Shown: piece after piece, positions 31,176-40,779 of the stretch
How the letters are laid out: each line of letters opens with the position of its first letter
Position numbering within the stretch: position 1 is the first letter of the stretch
Assembly: GCF_012927265.1 (NCBI RefSeq)
Contig: NZ_JABBGF010000002.1
Coordinates: 682,001-746,000, forward strand
From: Chryseobacterium cheonjiense
GTDB lineage: Bacteria; Bacteroidota; Bacteroidia; Flavobacteriales; Weeksellaceae
Direction of reading: 5' to 3'
DNA length: 64,000 nt
The notes under the pieces: model-generated
Databases searched by the model: none
What the model saw: only the letters and a program-made list of their open reading frames with translations
Told to the model about the DNA's origin: nothing
Translations under genes and position numbers: made by a program

Positions 31176-32534
31176 TTATACGACTCCTTGTGCTAGCATT
31201 GCTTCTGCTACTTTCACGAAACCGGCGATATTTGCCCCTTTCACGTAGTTTACATAGCCGTCTTCTTCTTTACCGTAGTCTCTGCATGCTTTATGAATTC
31301 CGATCATAATCTCTTTCAGTCTGGCGTCAACTTCTTCAGAAGTCCAGTTCAGACGGATAGAGTTTTGCGTCATTTCTAAACCGGAAGTTGCTACCCCTCC
31401 TGCGTTGGAAGCTTTCCCCGGAGAGAATAATACCTTATTATCAAGGAAATAATTGATGGCATCCAATGTTGAAGGCATGTTGGCTGCTTCCGTTACACAT
31501 ACACATCCGTTTTCAACAAGAAGTTTTGCATCTTCAAGATCAAGCTCATTTTGGGTTGCAGAAGGGATGGCAACATCACATTTCACTTCCCAAGGACGCT
31601 TCCCTGCAAAAAACTGTGCAGAAGGATATTTTTTAGCATAATCTTCAGCTCTGTTGTTACCTGAAGATCTTAATTCCAACAGATAATCGATTTTTTCGCC
31701 ATCGATTCCGTCTTTATCGTATACATATCCATCCGGTCCGGAGATTGTTACTACTTTACCTCCAAGTTCGGAAACTTTCTTGATCACACCCCAGGCTACG
31801 TTTCCGAAACCTGAAACCGTTACGGTTTTATCTTTAAACGTTTGTCCGATTGTTTTAAGCATCTGTTCTGCGAAGTATACCACGCCGTATCCCGTAGCTT
31901 CAGGACGAATCAATGAACCACCGTAAGCAAGACCTTTACCGGTAAGTACTCCTGTAAATTCATTTCTGATTTTTTTATACTGCCCGAACAGATAACCGAT
32001 TTCTCTTGCGCCTACCCCGATATCTCCAGCAGGAACGTCAGTTTCAGGACCCACGTGCTTACACAATTCTGTCATGAAAGCCTGGCAGAAACGCATTACC
32101 TCCATATCAGATTTTCCTTGCGGATCAAAATCTGAACCTCCTTTTCCTCCTCCCATCGGAAGGGTAGTAAGAGAGTTTTTGAATACCTGCTCGAATGCTA
32201 AGAATTTAAGAACCGAAAGATTTACGGTAGGATGAAAACGGATTCCGCCTTTATATGGTCCGATAGCAGAGTTCATTTGAATTCTGAAACCTCTGTTTAC
32301 CTGGATTTCCCCTTTATCGTCAACCCACGGAACTCTGAAGATGATGATTCTTTCAGCTTCCGCCATTCTTTCAAGAAGCTTCATGCCCGTATATTCCTTC
32401 TTAGTCATGATAAACGGAATTACTGTAACAGCAACTTCTTTTACGGCTTGTAAAAATTCTGGCTCATTAGGGTTTTTGGCCTCAATTTTTGCTATAAACT
32501 CTTGGATTTTCTGGTCAATATTATATTGTTCCAT
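31176..32534 (-). CDS. gdhA: NADP-type glutamate dehydrogenase
   Basis: A 452-residue hexameric GDH, normal length for the NADP type. It carries out reductive amination of 2-oxoglutarate. The substrate domain has GPYKGGIRFHPTVN, the catalytic Lys region LPMGGGKGGSDFDPQG (about residue 128) and DVPAGDIGVGAREIGYLFG. The Rossmann domain has TVSGFGNVAWGVIKK (about 240). The C-terminus is GYVNYVKGANIAGFVKVAEA. Monocistronic, with a canonical promoter upstream and two hairpins downstream. Confidence 0.95.
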   Translation of the reverse strand: MEQYNIDQKIQEFIAKIEAKNPNEPEFLQAVKEVAVTVIPFIMTKKEYTGMKLLERMAEAERIIIFRVPWVDDKGEIQVNRGFRIQMNSAIGPYKGGIRFHPTVNLSVLKFLAFEQVFKNSLTTLPMGGGKGGSDFDPQGKSDMEVMRFCQAFMTELCKHVGPETDVPAGDIGVGAREIGYLFGQYKKIRNEFTGVLTGKGLAYGGSLIRPEATGYGVVYFAEQMLKTIGQTFKDKTVTVSGFGNVAWGVIKKVSELGGKVVTISGPDGYVYDKDGIDGEKIDYLLELRSSGNNRAEDYAKKYPSAQFFAGKRPWEVKCDVAIPSATQNELDLEDAKLLVENGCVCVTEAANMPSTLDAINYFLDNKVLFSPGKASNAGGVATSGLEMTQNSIRLNWTSEEVDARLKEIMIGIHKACRDYGKEEDGYVNYVKGANIAGFVKVAEAMLAQGVV

Positions 32535-32560
32535 ATATTAGGGTTGAATATTATTGCCAA

Positions 32561-32590
32561 CAAATTTAATTTTTTTTTCAAGATTCACAA
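32561..32590 (-). promoter_or_regulatory. gdhA promoter
   Basis: TTG (32590-32588), 19 bases, TAAATTTG (32568-32561): an exact Bacteroidota promoter, 26 bases before the start codon. Confidence 0.75.
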
Positions 32591-32724
32591 CACCTTAATG
32601 AATGATTGTTGAAAGTTTAATAATATAAACACTTAATATTATTAAGTTGATAATTTATACGTTAATTTTATTAAAAATTAAATGTTATCTTTAAAATAAT
32701 GCAATATTAAGAAATGGTTAAATC

Positions 32725-33834
32725 TCATATTGCTACAAATTGTCTCCCTGAAAGTGATTTTACTTTCCCCAAAAGCTCCAAATCCAGAATTACGGGTAAA
32801 ATTTTATGAGAGGCGAGTCCTGTTTTCTCTATAAGATCATCTAACGAAATCTGTGGATTATCTGATATAAAATTGAATATGAATTGCTGGTTTTCAGTTA
32901 ATTGAATATTGATTTCACTTCTAGAAAACAGCTCATCCATTTTTACTTTAGGCTTTTTAAGTCCTAAATAATCAATCAGGTCTTTAATCGTAGAAATAGG
33001 CGCAGCTTTATTTTGAAAAATGAGATGATTGCAGCCCTGACTCTGTTTATCGGTGATCTTTCCGGGCAATGCAAAAACCTCGCGATTGTACTGATTGGCA
33101 AAGGTTGCCGTGCTTACCGATCCTCCGCCAAAAGCGGTTTCTACAACAATGGTTGCGGGGGACATGCCCGCTACAATTCTGTTTCTCTGAATAAAATTCT
33201 CGCGGTCGGGTTTGCGGGAAGAATTAAATTCCGTAAATAACGCACCGTCTTCTTCCAGTATTTTTTCGGAAAGTTTTCGATTTTTTGAAGGGTAAATGAT
33301 ATGAAAGCCGTGCGCAAGAACTGCTGCTGTCTGAATTCCTTTCTGAAGGGACTGTTCATGGACCTCCTTATCGACACCCAAAGCCAGTCCGCTCACAGAA
33401 ATATAATTGCAGGAATGGGTTTCTTCAAAAAAATCATGGAGAAACTGTTGTCCGTAAGATGTCATATTTCTTGTTCCGACAATGCTTAACCGCTGCTTTT
33501 GGTCATCAAAAACGCCTTTTTGGTAAAGAATTGCGGGAGCATCGTTACATTCGTTGAGCAAGGACGGAAGGTCACCAAGGTGTCTGAGGTTAATTTTGAT
33601 CTTATTCTTTTCGCAGAATTTCAGTTCAGCTTCAGCAAATTTCAGATGCACAGGGTTTCCGATGTCAGCTACCATTTTATATCCTAAGCCGTCAATTTTT
33701 TTGTATTCTTTCCTTGTATGAAGCCATGCATTTTTGGCATTTCCGAAAGCACGCACAAGCTTGTAAAAATTGATATCACCGATTAAACTGCATTCGCGGA
33801 GCGCGATAGAATAGAGATGTTCTTCAGAATACAT
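32725..33834 (-). CDS. dprA: DNA-processing protein DprA
   Basis: A 369-residue protein that loads RecA on incoming single-stranded DNA in natural transformation. An N-terminal helix-hairpin-helix region (YKKIDGLGYKMVADI) leads into the extended Rossmann core: LSIVGTRNMTSYG (about residue 115), VSGLALGVDKEVHEQSL (about 152), VLAHGFHIIYPSKNR and FIQRNRIVAGMS, then GGSVSTATFANQYNREVFALPG. A C-terminal winged-helix domain contains ISLDDLIEKTGLASHKI. Single gene, 71 bases from the rhomboid gene. Confidence 0.95.
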   Translation of the reverse strand: MYSEEHLYSIALRECSLIGDINFYKLVRAFGNAKNAWLHTRKEYKKIDGLGYKMVADIGNPVHLKFAEAELKFCEKNKIKINLRHLGDLPSLLNECNDAPAILYQKGVFDDQKQRLSIVGTRNMTSYGQQFLHDFFEETHSCNYISVSGLALGVDKEVHEQSLQKGIQTAAVLAHGFHIIYPSKNRKLSEKILEEDGALFTEFNSSRKPDRENFIQRNRIVAGMSPATIVVETAFGGGSVSTATFANQYNREVFALPGKITDKQSQGCNHLIFQNKAAPISTIKDLIDYLGLKKPKVKMDELFSRSEINIQLTENQQFIFNFISDNPQISLDDLIEKTGLASHKILPVILDLELLGKVKSLSGRQFVAI

Positions 33835-33905
33835 TTGTGTTGTTTTGGCAAATGTATTGAATTTGGCGTTAATTTTCAGTAAGACATCTTATATCTTATT
33901 CAAAC

Positions 33906-34676
33906 TTATTTTCTTCTCAGTTCATCCAGATGTTTCCAGATGTCATCCTTCTTTTTATAAGGAAGCTCCAGGAAATCTTCAGGATGGTTTTCTTTATATT
34001 CCTGCCATAATTTATCATCTTTTTCACTGTAATAGTTAGGAAACTCCCAGATATATCTTTTCTTTTTTTCGCCTACTTTCTTAAACATAAAAGCGAGGAT
34101 TACTCCTACTACAGCACCTGCAATATGTGCCTGCCATGCAATTTTGCTTGGTTCCTGAAGGTTATAGAACAACTCCTCCGGCAGCATGCCCCATACAAGA
34201 CTTCCATAATACAGTACAACAAGTAATGAGATGGTAAGCAGTTTTACATTCCATTTAAAAATACCGCTAAAAAACAGGAAAAAGGCAAGAACATATACGA
34301 CACCGCTTGCTCCGATAGTACAGGTATAAAGATAATCTCCGGTCATAATATCGATTGGCGGCAGCAGCCACACCAGAAGGCCAGTAGCAAGCCATCCCAG
34401 GATAAATACTTTGTTGGCCACCAGAGGATAAAACTGATACAGAAGAAACATCAGGATCGCAATAGGAATGGAGTTGCCTACAATATGATCCAGATTGCCA
34501 TGCAATAGAGGAGAAGTGATAATTCCCAACAGACCTTCAGGTAATAATGGGATAATCGCTCCAAAGCAACTTTCAAAAAAGCCGTGAAGCTGAAGAAAAT
34601 ATCCTAACCACATGGCTGAAAGCATCAGCAATGGATTTACAATAGCTTTTTTAGAAATTACTTTGTTTTTTAGCAT
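33906..34676 (-). CDS. Rhomboid family intramembrane serine protease
   Basis: A 256-residue membrane protein with six hydrophobic segments. The rhomboid catalytic pieces are visible: HGNLDHIVGNSIPIAIL (loop and TM2 with Asn), the GASG motif in CTIGASGVVYVLAFFLFF (nucleophile Ser, about residue 124) and the His in AHIAGAVVGVILAF (about 192). The C-terminal cytosolic tail is basic (YKKKDDIWKHLDELRRK). It cleaves membrane-spanning substrates; none is evident nearby. Confidence 0.9.
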   Translation of the reverse strand: MLKNKVISKKAIVNPLLMLSAMWLGYFLQLHGFFESCFGAIIPLLPEGLLGIITSPLLHGNLDHIVGNSIPIAILMFLLYQFYPLVANKVFILGWLATGLLVWLLPPIDIMTGDYLYTCTIGASGVVYVLAFFLFFSGIFKWNVKLLTISLLVVLYYGSLVWGMLPEELFYNLQEPSKIAWQAHIAGAVVGVILAFMFKKVGEKKKRYIWEFPNYYSEKDDKLWQEYKENHPEDFLELPYKKKDDIWKHLDELRRK

Positions 34677-34894
34677 GCAGGATATATGTCAAATGAAAAG
34701 CCAATGATAAATTTCGGAAAATTTGGCGATGAATAAGAATCTTTATTTTTTATTTCAGACAAAAAGTAATTTTTTAAAAATAATCTCTTTTTTTAAGGAT
34801 CTTATCTGTCATTAAATCTTGTCGCTGTTTACATTTAGAGATGAAAATGCTGAGATTTAACGTTGTATTGAGAGTTCATCAAATTTATATTTAA

Positions 34895-34902
34895 TATTTT
34901 TG
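34895..34902 (+). promoter_or_regulatory. -7 box of the DUF3078 gene
   Basis: TATTTTTG, an exact match to TAnnTTTG, 32 bases before the start codon at 34935. A TTG partner is not well spaced. Confidence 0.5.
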
Positions 34903-34934
34903 TTTGGAATTTTGTATAATGAAACCCTGAACTC

Positions 34935-35861
34935 ATGAAGAAGTTTTTATTAATTCTTTCCTTTTCTGCAGGAATTTTTATCAATGCGCAGGTAATTCTT
35001 GACACTGCTTCTGTTAAAGTAGATACCATCAAACACTGGTCTGTTGTAGGCAAGCAGTCTTTAATGATTAATCAGGCAGCCTTTTCCAATTGGGTGGGCG
35101 GCGGTGCCAATAATGTAGGCTGGCTTTTGGGAGCCGACTATAATATCAGGTATGAAAATGATAAAGATCTTTGGGAAAATATTATTCTTTTAAATTACGG
35201 GCAAAATGATACCCAGGGTATTGGAGTAAGAAAAACCCAGGATGTGATCAATGTTTCGACCAATTACGGACGAAAAGTCTCCAAAAGCTGGTACCTTTCT
35301 GTGGGCGCAGGCTTACAATCCCAGTTTTCTACAGGTTATGAGGATGGAAATAATCCTGAAGCCAAGAAAATTTCTAATTTTATGGCTCCCGGTTATCTGA
35401 ATGTCGGGATGGGGATCACTTACCGGCCCAATGATAATCTGAATGTTACTTTAAGGCCATCGAATGCCAGGTGGACCTTCGTTCTTGATGAGGATCTTCA
35501 GACCGAAGGTACATACGGATTGAAAGCTGATGGGGATAATACTTTACTGCAATACGGTTTTCTCGGCACTGCTTTATATAAATTTAAATTGATGGAGAAT
35601 GTGAACGTTACCAATACTGCGTCTGTTTTCTCCAATTATCTTGACCATCCTGATAGATTGGTTCTCGCCTATGGAATGATATTGAATTTAAAGGTTAATA
35701 AGTTCATCTCGTCGAATATTACGGTGGATTTGATGTATGACCATAATCAGATTAAAAAAACACAGCTCAAACAAACACTCGGGGTAGGCTTTGCTTATAC
35801 GCTGGATAACGGTGTTAAACGTTCTGACCGAAAAGACAGCCAGTGGTGGATTAAAAAATAA
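34935..35861 (+). CDS. DUF3078 family outer-membrane-type protein
   Basis: A 308-residue protein with signal peptide (LLILSFSAGIFINAQ). It carries the family landmarks: HWSVVGKQSLMINQAAFSNW with the following VGGGANNVG motif, then alternating-residue beta strands (NIRYENDKDLWENIILLNYG, YLSVGAGLQSQFSTGYEDG). The C-terminus ends in Trp and Lys (SQWWIKK). The beta strand pattern suggests an outer-membrane barrel. Function is unknown, but the family is nearly confined to Bacteroidota. A strong terminator follows. Confidence 0.85.
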   Translation: MKKFLLILSFSAGIFINAQVILDTASVKVDTIKHWSVVGKQSLMINQAAFSNWVGGGANNVGWLLGADYNIRYENDKDLWENIILLNYGQNDTQGIGVRKTQDVINVSTNYGRKVSKSWYLSVGAGLQSQFSTGYEDGNNPEAKKISNFMAPGYLNVGMGITYRPNDNLNVTLRPSNARWTFVLDEDLQTEGTYGLKADGDNTLLQYGFLGTALYKFKLMENVNVTNTASVFSNYLDHPDRLVLAYGMILNLKVNKFISSNITVDLMYDHNQIKKTQLKQTLGVGFAYTLDNGVKRSDRKDSQWWIKK

Positions 35862-35880
35862 TTAAACTAAAACGATAGGA

Positions 35881-35904
35881 GCGGGCTTTAGCCCGCTTTT
35901 TTTT
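35881..35904 (+). terminator. Terminator of the DUF3078 gene
   Basis: GCGGGC (35881-35886) and GCCCGC (35891-35896) around TTTA, followed by eight Ts. Confidence 0.9.
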
Positions 35905-35988
35905 AAAGGCAAGTGGGCTTTAGCCAAATTACAAACAAAAAAAAGCACTCCCAATATGAAGTGCTTTACTATTATCAATTATATATTA

Positions 35989-37323
35989 CTAAAATTCTAT
36001 ATCAACTTCCAGTTTCTCGGCCAAAAGCTTAGAAATTTTTTCTTTCAGGGGCTCAATGTCTATATTCTGCATCGCATCATTTGCGAAAGCATACAGCAAT
36101 AAAGCCTGAGCTTCTTTTTTGGAAATACCTCGTGCTCTTAAGTAGAACAGGGCATCTTCATTCAGCTGTCCTACGGTACATCCGTGAGAACATTTCACAT
36201 CATCTGCAAAAATCTCCAGTTGGGGTTTTGTATCAATGATTGCGCCTTCGCTAAGCAATACATTATTGTTCTGCTGATATGCGTTGGTTTTCTGGGCAAT
36301 TTTGTCTACAAATACTTTTCCGTTGAATACCCCGTGAGATTTCCCGTTAAAAATACCTTTGTAGTTCTGATAACTTTCACAGTTTGGGAAATTGTGGTGA
36401 ACCGCTGTGTGATGGTCTACCAGCTGATCTTTTCCGATAATGGTAATCCCGTTCATAAATGAATTGATATTGGATCCGTTATGAATAAAATCAAGGTTAT
36501 TTCTTACCAATTTTCCTCCGAAGGAGAAAGTATTTACGGTTGTTAAGCTGTCTTTTTCCTGTCTTGCAAAAGTATTGTCAATGAGATACGAAGTATCGTT
36601 ATCATTCTGCAGCTTGTGCCAGTCTGCTTTTGCATTCGGATAGGTAAAAATTTCCGTTACCGAATTCGTTAGCACATATGTACTGTCAAAATTATGATGA
36701 CTTTCAATGATTTCCACTTTAGCACCTTCTTCCACAATTAATAAATTTCTTGTATTATAGAAGGTATTTTCTTCCTGATTCTGAGAAATGTAGAAAATAT
36801 GAATCGGTTTTTCAATTACTACATTTTTAGGAACCTTTAAGAAGAAGCCATACTTGCAATAAGCCTGGTTTAGATTGGTAAAAGCAGATTTATCAGCAGC
36901 GATTGTATTAAAGTATTTCTCAAAAACATCTCTGTGCTTTTCGTCATTCAATGCATAATTGAATGAAAGAAACTCAACATTTTCAATGGAAACTTTTGAT
37001 AATTCTTTATGAAGCTTACCGTTTACAAAAGTGATCCAATCGAAATTTTCTTCACCCAAATGAAGACTATCCAATTGCTCTTTGGTAATATTATGATTTT
37101 CTTTGGGAAAAAAGTTGTAAGCTTTTTCGGTTATCTCTTTTAAGCTGGTATATTTATATTCTTCGTCTTTTTTTGTCGGAAAACCTGCTTTTTCAAACCT
37201 TTGAAGAGCGGCTTTTCGATCTTCGTCCATAAATCTGTGACGAAGGCTCTCCAAAAATTCGTTATGGTTTTCTGTAATCTGTTCTTTTAATGCCATTACT
37301 GGTATATCTGTGGTTTGCACCAT
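35989..37323 (-). CDS. sufD: Fe-S cluster assembly protein SufD
   Basis: A 444-residue scaffold partner of SufB and SufC. The first 100 residues are helical (EKAGFPTKKDEEYKYTSLKEI). The right-handed beta-helix core is Asn/Asp-rich, with VEKPIHIFYIS, EGAKVEIIESH and KGIFNGKSHGVFNGKV. The C-terminal motif has the conserved His and Cys: IFADDVKCSHGCTVGQLNEDALFYLRARGI. Last gene of the suf operon; 66 bases after sufC. Confidence 0.95.
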   Translation of the reverse strand: MVQTTDIPVMALKEQITENHNEFLESLRHRFMDEDRKAALQRFEKAGFPTKKDEEYKYTSLKEITEKAYNFFPKENHNITKEQLDSLHLGEENFDWITFVNGKLHKELSKVSIENVEFLSFNYALNDEKHRDVFEKYFNTIAADKSAFTNLNQAYCKYGFFLKVPKNVVIEKPIHIFYISQNQEENTFYNTRNLLIVEEGAKVEIIESHHNFDSTYVLTNSVTEIFTYPNAKADWHKLQNDNDTSYLIDNTFARQEKDSLTTVNTFSFGGKLVRNNLDFIHNGSNINSFMNGITIIGKDQLVDHHTAVHHNFPNCESYQNYKGIFNGKSHGVFNGKVFVDKIAQKTNAYQQNNNVLLSEGAIIDTKPQLEIFADDVKCSHGCTVGQLNEDALFYLRARGISKKEAQALLLYAFANDAMQNIDIEPLKEKISKLLAEKLEVDIEF

Positions 37324-37389
37324 TTTTTCTTTTTTTGTTTGGCTGAGTTGTTCAACTAAGAGATGAATCTCTGAATTCTTATCTTTTAA

Positions 37390-38133
37390 TTAATTTAAAA
37401 GCCAGTCGTACCCTTTTTCTTCCAGTTCCAAAGCAAGAGATTTGTCACCAGTTTTGATGATTTTCCCATTTGCCAATACGTGAACGAAGTCAGGTTGAAT
37501 ATAATTAAGCAATCTCTGATAGTGCGTAATCAAAAGAACTGCATTTCCTTCATTTTTGAAAGCATTTACACCGTCTGCAACGATTCTCAAAGCATCAATG
37601 TCTAATCCAGAATCCGTTTCATCAAGAATAGCCAATTTTGGGTTAAGCATCATCATCTGGAAGATCTCGTTTCTTTTCTTTTCACCTCCAGAAAAACCTT
37701 CATTCAATGATCTTGAAAGGAAATCTTTTTTGATACCTAATTTTTCAGATTTCTCACGAATCATAGATAGCATTTCCTTTGCAGGCATTTCTCCCAATCC
37801 GTTTGCTTTTCTGTTTTCATTCATTGCTGCCTTAATGAAATTGGTTACAGAAACCCCCGGAATTTCTACAGGATACTGAAAAGAAAGGAAAATTCCTTTA
37901 TGTGCTCTTTCTTCAGGAGCATCTTCAATGATGTTTTCACCCCCGAAAATAATTTCTCCGTCAGTAACTTCATAATCTTCTTTCCCTGCGATTACGGAAG
38001 AAAGGGTGGATTTACCGGCTCCGTTCGGTCCCATGATGGCGTGAACTTCACCCGGCTTTATCTCAAGATTAATTCCTTTTAAAATTTCTGCGCCGTCTTC
38101 AATTTTGGCGTGCAAGTTTTTTATCTCTAACAT
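37390..38133 (-). CDS. sufC: Fe-S cluster assembly ATPase SufC
   Basis: A 247-residue ABC-type ATPase that drives the SufBCD scaffold. Walker A MGPNGAGKSTLSS (about residue 35), Q-loop FLSFQYPVEIPG, ABC signature FSGGEKKRNEIFQ (about 145), Walker B LAILDETDSGLDIDALR and the switch His in LLITHYQRLL. Normal length. The GxxExxY element separates it from sufB upstream. Confidence 0.97.
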   Translation of the reverse strand: MLEIKNLHAKIEDGAEILKGINLEIKPGEVHAIMGPNGAGKSTLSSVIAGKEDYEVTDGEIIFGGENIIEDAPEERAHKGIFLSFQYPVEIPGVSVTNFIKAAMNENRKANGLGEMPAKEMLSMIREKSEKLGIKKDFLSRSLNEGFSGGEKKRNEIFQMMMLNPKLAILDETDSGLDIDALRIVADGVNAFKNEGNAVLLITHYQRLLNYIQPDFVHVLANGKIIKTGDKSLALELEEKGYDWLLN

Positions 38134-38237
38134 ACGTTTAAATTTATCGCAAGGCTAGACTAAGATTTTCAATCTTCCTTTGCTTTTTAAGATAAACAAA
38201 GGCACTAACGCTTATCAATGAAATACAATTTTTTTTT

Positions 38238-38260
38238 ATTTTAAACATTAAGAATTTAAG
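38238..38260 (-). repeat. Left terminal inverted repeat of the GxxExxY element
   Basis: A 23-base arm matching the complement of 38844-38866 at 21 positions. It contains CATTAAGAATTTAAG, whose inverted copy CTTAATG lies just inside at 38268-38275, so this end can also fold into its own hairpin. Confidence 0.7.
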
Positions 38261-38364
38261 TTTAAAGTCTTAATGCATCATTTTTTTTAAGCAAATCAAT
38301 AAAATTGATTTTGGATTAAGTTGATTAAGCTATTGCTGTAAATTTAACTTAATTTGAATAAATG

Positions 38365-38769
38365 TTATTCCGGGAGTTTTGAAAAATACTCATTTATTAA
38401 AGGAATCATTGACTTTGTAATATTGTCCGTATAAAAATTAATTAAAATGCCTTGAGGCTTTTTCAATATTTTCATATAAGTCATCAACTGAGCCTGATGT
38501 ACGGGCAATAAACTTTCAACAGTTTTGATTTCTATAACAATTGTATTATTTACAAGTAAATCAACTTTTAGCGGAGTTTCAATTTCAATTTTGCCATAAC
38601 TGATTTTGGTGCTAATTTGTTGATCAACCAAAAATCCTTTTTCTCTTAATTCATATGCCAAACACATTTCATAAACACTTTCCAATAAGCCCGGGCCTAA
38701 TTCCTTATGAACTTTGATGGCGCATCCAACAATGTCATAAGAAAGTTGTGTTATTTGTGTTTTTGTCAT
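38365..38769 (-). CDS. GxxExxY protein (PD-(D/E)XK nuclease-like)
   Basis: A 134-residue protein. The eponymous motif is GPGLLESVYE (about residues 23-32). The fold's acidic and lysine groups follow: PLKVDLLVNNTIVIEIKTVE (about 67-86), where Asp, Glu-x-Lys form the PD-(D/E)XK signature. The C-terminus GILINFYTD and MIPLINEYFSKL is typical. Family function is unproven; a nuclease-like activity is suggested. The gene sits within an inverted-repeat-bounded element in the suf operon and is unrelated to Fe-S assembly. Confidence 0.85.
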   Translation of the reverse strand: MTKTQITQLSYDIVGCAIKVHKELGPGLLESVYEMCLAYELREKGFLVDQQISTKISYGKIEIETPLKVDLLVNNTIVIEIKTVESLLPVHQAQLMTYMKILKKPQGILINFYTDNITKSMIPLINEYFSKLPE

Positions 38770-38843
38770 ATTAATTTTCTTTAAAAGAATTGATTTATCA
38801 ATTCCTTAATATTAGACATTAAGTATTTAAGATAATAAAAAAA

Positions 38844-38866
38844 CTTAATTTCTTAATGTTTAAAAA
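38844..38866 (+). repeat. Right terminal inverted repeat of the GxxExxY element
   Basis: CTTAATTTCTTAATG followed by TTTAAAAA. Complementary to 38238-38260 at 21 of 23 positions, and to CATTAAGTATTTAAG at 38817-38831 at 13 of 15. It ends seven bases before the sufB stop codon. Confidence 0.7.
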
Positions 38867-38872
38867 ATAATA

Positions 38873-40321
38873 CTATCCTACAGAGCCTTCTAAAGAAATC
38901 TCCAGTAATTTCTGGGCTTCAATGGCAAATTCCATCGGCAGTTTATTTAAAACTTCTTTGCTGAAACCATTCACAATCAAAGCAATGGCTCTTTCTGTGT
39001 CAATTCCTCTTTGGTTACAGTAGAAAATTTGGTCTTCCCCGATTTTTGAAGTCGTAGCTTCGTGCTCCAGCTGTGCAGAAGGATCTTTGATTTCAATATA
39101 AGGGAACGTATGTGCTCCACATTCATTACCCATCAACAGAGAGTCACATTGGGAAAAATTTCTTGCTCCTTTTGCGGAAGGCATTACTTTTACCAGACCT
39201 CTGTACGAATTCTGGGATTTCCCTGCAGAAATACCTTTCGAAATAATCGTAGACCTTGTATTCTTACCGATGTGGATCATTTTTGTACCGGTATCTGCAT
39301 ACTGGTGATTGTTGGTTACTGCAATAGAATAGAACTCACCGATTGATCCGTCTCCTTTCAGAATACATGAAGGATATTTCCATGTTACGGCAGAACCTGT
39401 TTCCACCTGTGTCCATGAGATTTTTGCATTTCTTTCGCAAAGCCCTCTTTTCGTTACGAAATTGAAAACTCCTCCTTTTCCTTCTTCATTTCCCGGATAC
39501 CAATTTTGTACGGTAGAATATTTTATTTCGGCATTGTCTAATGCGATAAGCTCAACAACGGCCGCGTGAAGCTGGTTTTCATCTCTTGAAGGAGCGGTAC
39601 ATCCTTCCAGATAAGAAACATAACTTCCTTCGTCAGCAATAACAAGCGTTCTTTCAAACTGACCTGTTCCCGCCTGGTTAATACGGAAATAGGTTGAAAG
39701 CTCCATCGGACATCTTACTCCTTTCGGGATGTAGCAAAAACTTCCGTCAGAAAATACTGCGGAATTTAAAGCTGCATAGAAGTTATCCCCTCTCGGAACT
39801 ACTTTTCCAAGATATTTTCTTACCAGATCCGGGTGATTTTTAATCGCTTCTGAAATGGAACAGAAAATAATTCCTTTTTCCATCAGCGTATCCTGGAAAG
39901 TTGTTTTTACGGAAATAGAATCCATGACGATATCTACTGCGACACCGGAGAGTCTTTTTTGCTCTTCGATGTTGATACCCAATTTTTCAAAAGTTTTAAT
40001 CAATTCGGGATCTACCTCGTCAAGACTTGCCAGTTCGGGTTTTACCTTTGGGGCTGCGTAATATTTAATAGCCTGAAAATTCGGTTTTTCATATTTAATA
40101 TTGGCCCATTCCGGCTCGACCATTTTAAGCCAGATTCTGAAAGACTCCAAACGCCACTCCGTCATCCATTCCGGCTCTTCTTTTTTAGCAGAAATCGCAC
40201 GGATGATGTCTTCATTTAACCCGGTAGGGAAATCTTCGTAATCGATTTTCGTTTCCCAGCCGAATTCGTATTTTTTATTTTCTAAATCGACGCGTAAATC
40301 GTCTTCAGTATATTTATTCAT
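38873..40321 (-). CDS. sufB: Fe-S cluster assembly protein SufB
   Basis: A 482-residue core scaffold. It has the conserved N-terminal [20 protein letters not shown], the segment [59 protein letters not shown] with the functional Cys (about residue 238), and near the end the [24 protein letters not shown] and [22 protein letters not shown] pieces. With SufC and SufD it assembles 4Fe-4S clusters. Full length. Confidence 0.97.
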   Translation of the reverse strand: MNKYTEDDLRVDLENKKYEFGWETKIDYEDFPTGLNEDIIRAISAKKEEPEWMTEWRLESFRIWLKMVEPEWANIKYEKPNFQAIKYYAAPKVKPELASLDEVDPELIKTFEKLGINIEEQKRLSGVAVDIVMDSISVKTTFQDTLMEKGIIFCSISEAIKNHPDLVRKYLGKVVPRGDNFYAALNSAVFSDGSFCYIPKGVRCPMELSTYFRINQAGTGQFERTLVIADEGSYVSYLEGCTAPSRDENQLHAAVVELIALDNAEIKYSTVQNWYPGNEEGKGGVFNFVTKRGLCERNAKISWTQVETGSAVTWKYPSCILKGDGSIGEFYSIAVTNNHQYADTGTKMIHIGKNTRSTIISKGISAGKSQNSYRGLVKVMPSAKGARNFSQCDSLLMGNECGAHTFPYIEIKDPSAQLEHEATTSKIGEDQIFYCNQRGIDTERAIALIVNGFSKEVLNKLPMEFAIEAQKLLEISLEGSVG

Positions 40322-40336
40322 AATTTATATTCAAAA

Positions 40337-40364
40337 AATTCAAAATTCGAAATTCAAAATTTTG
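40337..40364. repeat. AT-rich near-palindrome beside the four-helix-bundle gene
   Basis: Contains ATTCAAAATTCGAAATTC followed by AAAATTTTG, with repeated AAATTCAAAATT units. The complementary unit TTGAATTTTAAA occurs at the other end (40780 and 40801), so these may be the degraded ends of an insertion. Confidence 0.4.
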
Positions 40365-40380
40365 TATCTCCGAATTACTT

Positions 40381-40778
40381 TTATTTTCTGTTTTTGTATT
40401 TGGAGCCTTTTAGATCACTATTTTCTAAATAAAATATAAAGCCTCCTATTTTCTTACTTAAATCTGTTGTTTTTATTTTAAAACCTCAAATTTTTCTTTT
40501 GAAATAAAGTTTCTATCCAAAATCCTATATAGCTGAGATCTTGTTTCGCCGCAAGAAGCTTTGGAAATATACAAGAACTGTATAAATTCTCCGTTTCCAT
40601 TTCTCTCGAAGCCTTCAGCAATGTTATCCATTATTGAACCTGAAGATCCGTCAATTTGATTTGCCAGCCGAAAATTATTTTTAAGTTCAGAATTTTCAAT
40701 AATTTCATAAATATCGGCAGAAAGCTCTCTTGCAAGCTGCCATATTTCTAAATCTTCAAAACTCTTATACGTTGCCAA
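40381..40778 (-). pseudogene. Four-helix-bundle (S23/IVP-type) gene with C-terminal frameshift
   Basis: The frame starts at a TTG (40778) giving MATYKSFEDLEIWQLAREL and the family signatures IDGSSGSIMDNIAEGFERNG and FLYISKASCGETRSQLYRIL. It stops early at 40473 after EKFEVLK (101 residues). In the shifted frame the missing family C-terminus continues: KTTDLSKKIGGFIFYLENSD, then LKGSKYKNRK, ending at TAA 40381-40383. One A missing from the run at about 40477-40482 would restore 132 residues. A broken gene is therefore likely. Such proteins are commonly found in 23S rRNA intervening sequences and as scattered insertions; here it lies between sufA and sufB. Confidence 0.75.
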
Positions 40779-40779
40779 T

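Larger units (their letters stand above)
38238..38866. mobile_element. Inverted-repeat-bounded element carrying a GxxExxY gene
   Basis: A 629-base block between sufB and sufC bounded by 23-base inverted repeats (21 of 23 identical). Each end has a further internal inverted copy of CATTAAGnnTTTAAG. It contains one gene, a PD-(D/E)XK-like GxxExxY protein, in suf orientation. There is no transposase and no clear target duplication, so mobility is inferred from structure and from the interruption of a normally compact operon. Confidence 0.5.

Noticed and set aside
35905..35935. Second GTGGGCTTTAGCC copy after the DUF3078 terminator as a repeat family
   Set aside because: It is a partial echo of the GCGGGC-TTTA-GCCCGC hairpin and lacks a complete stem; probably a local duplication with no separate role.
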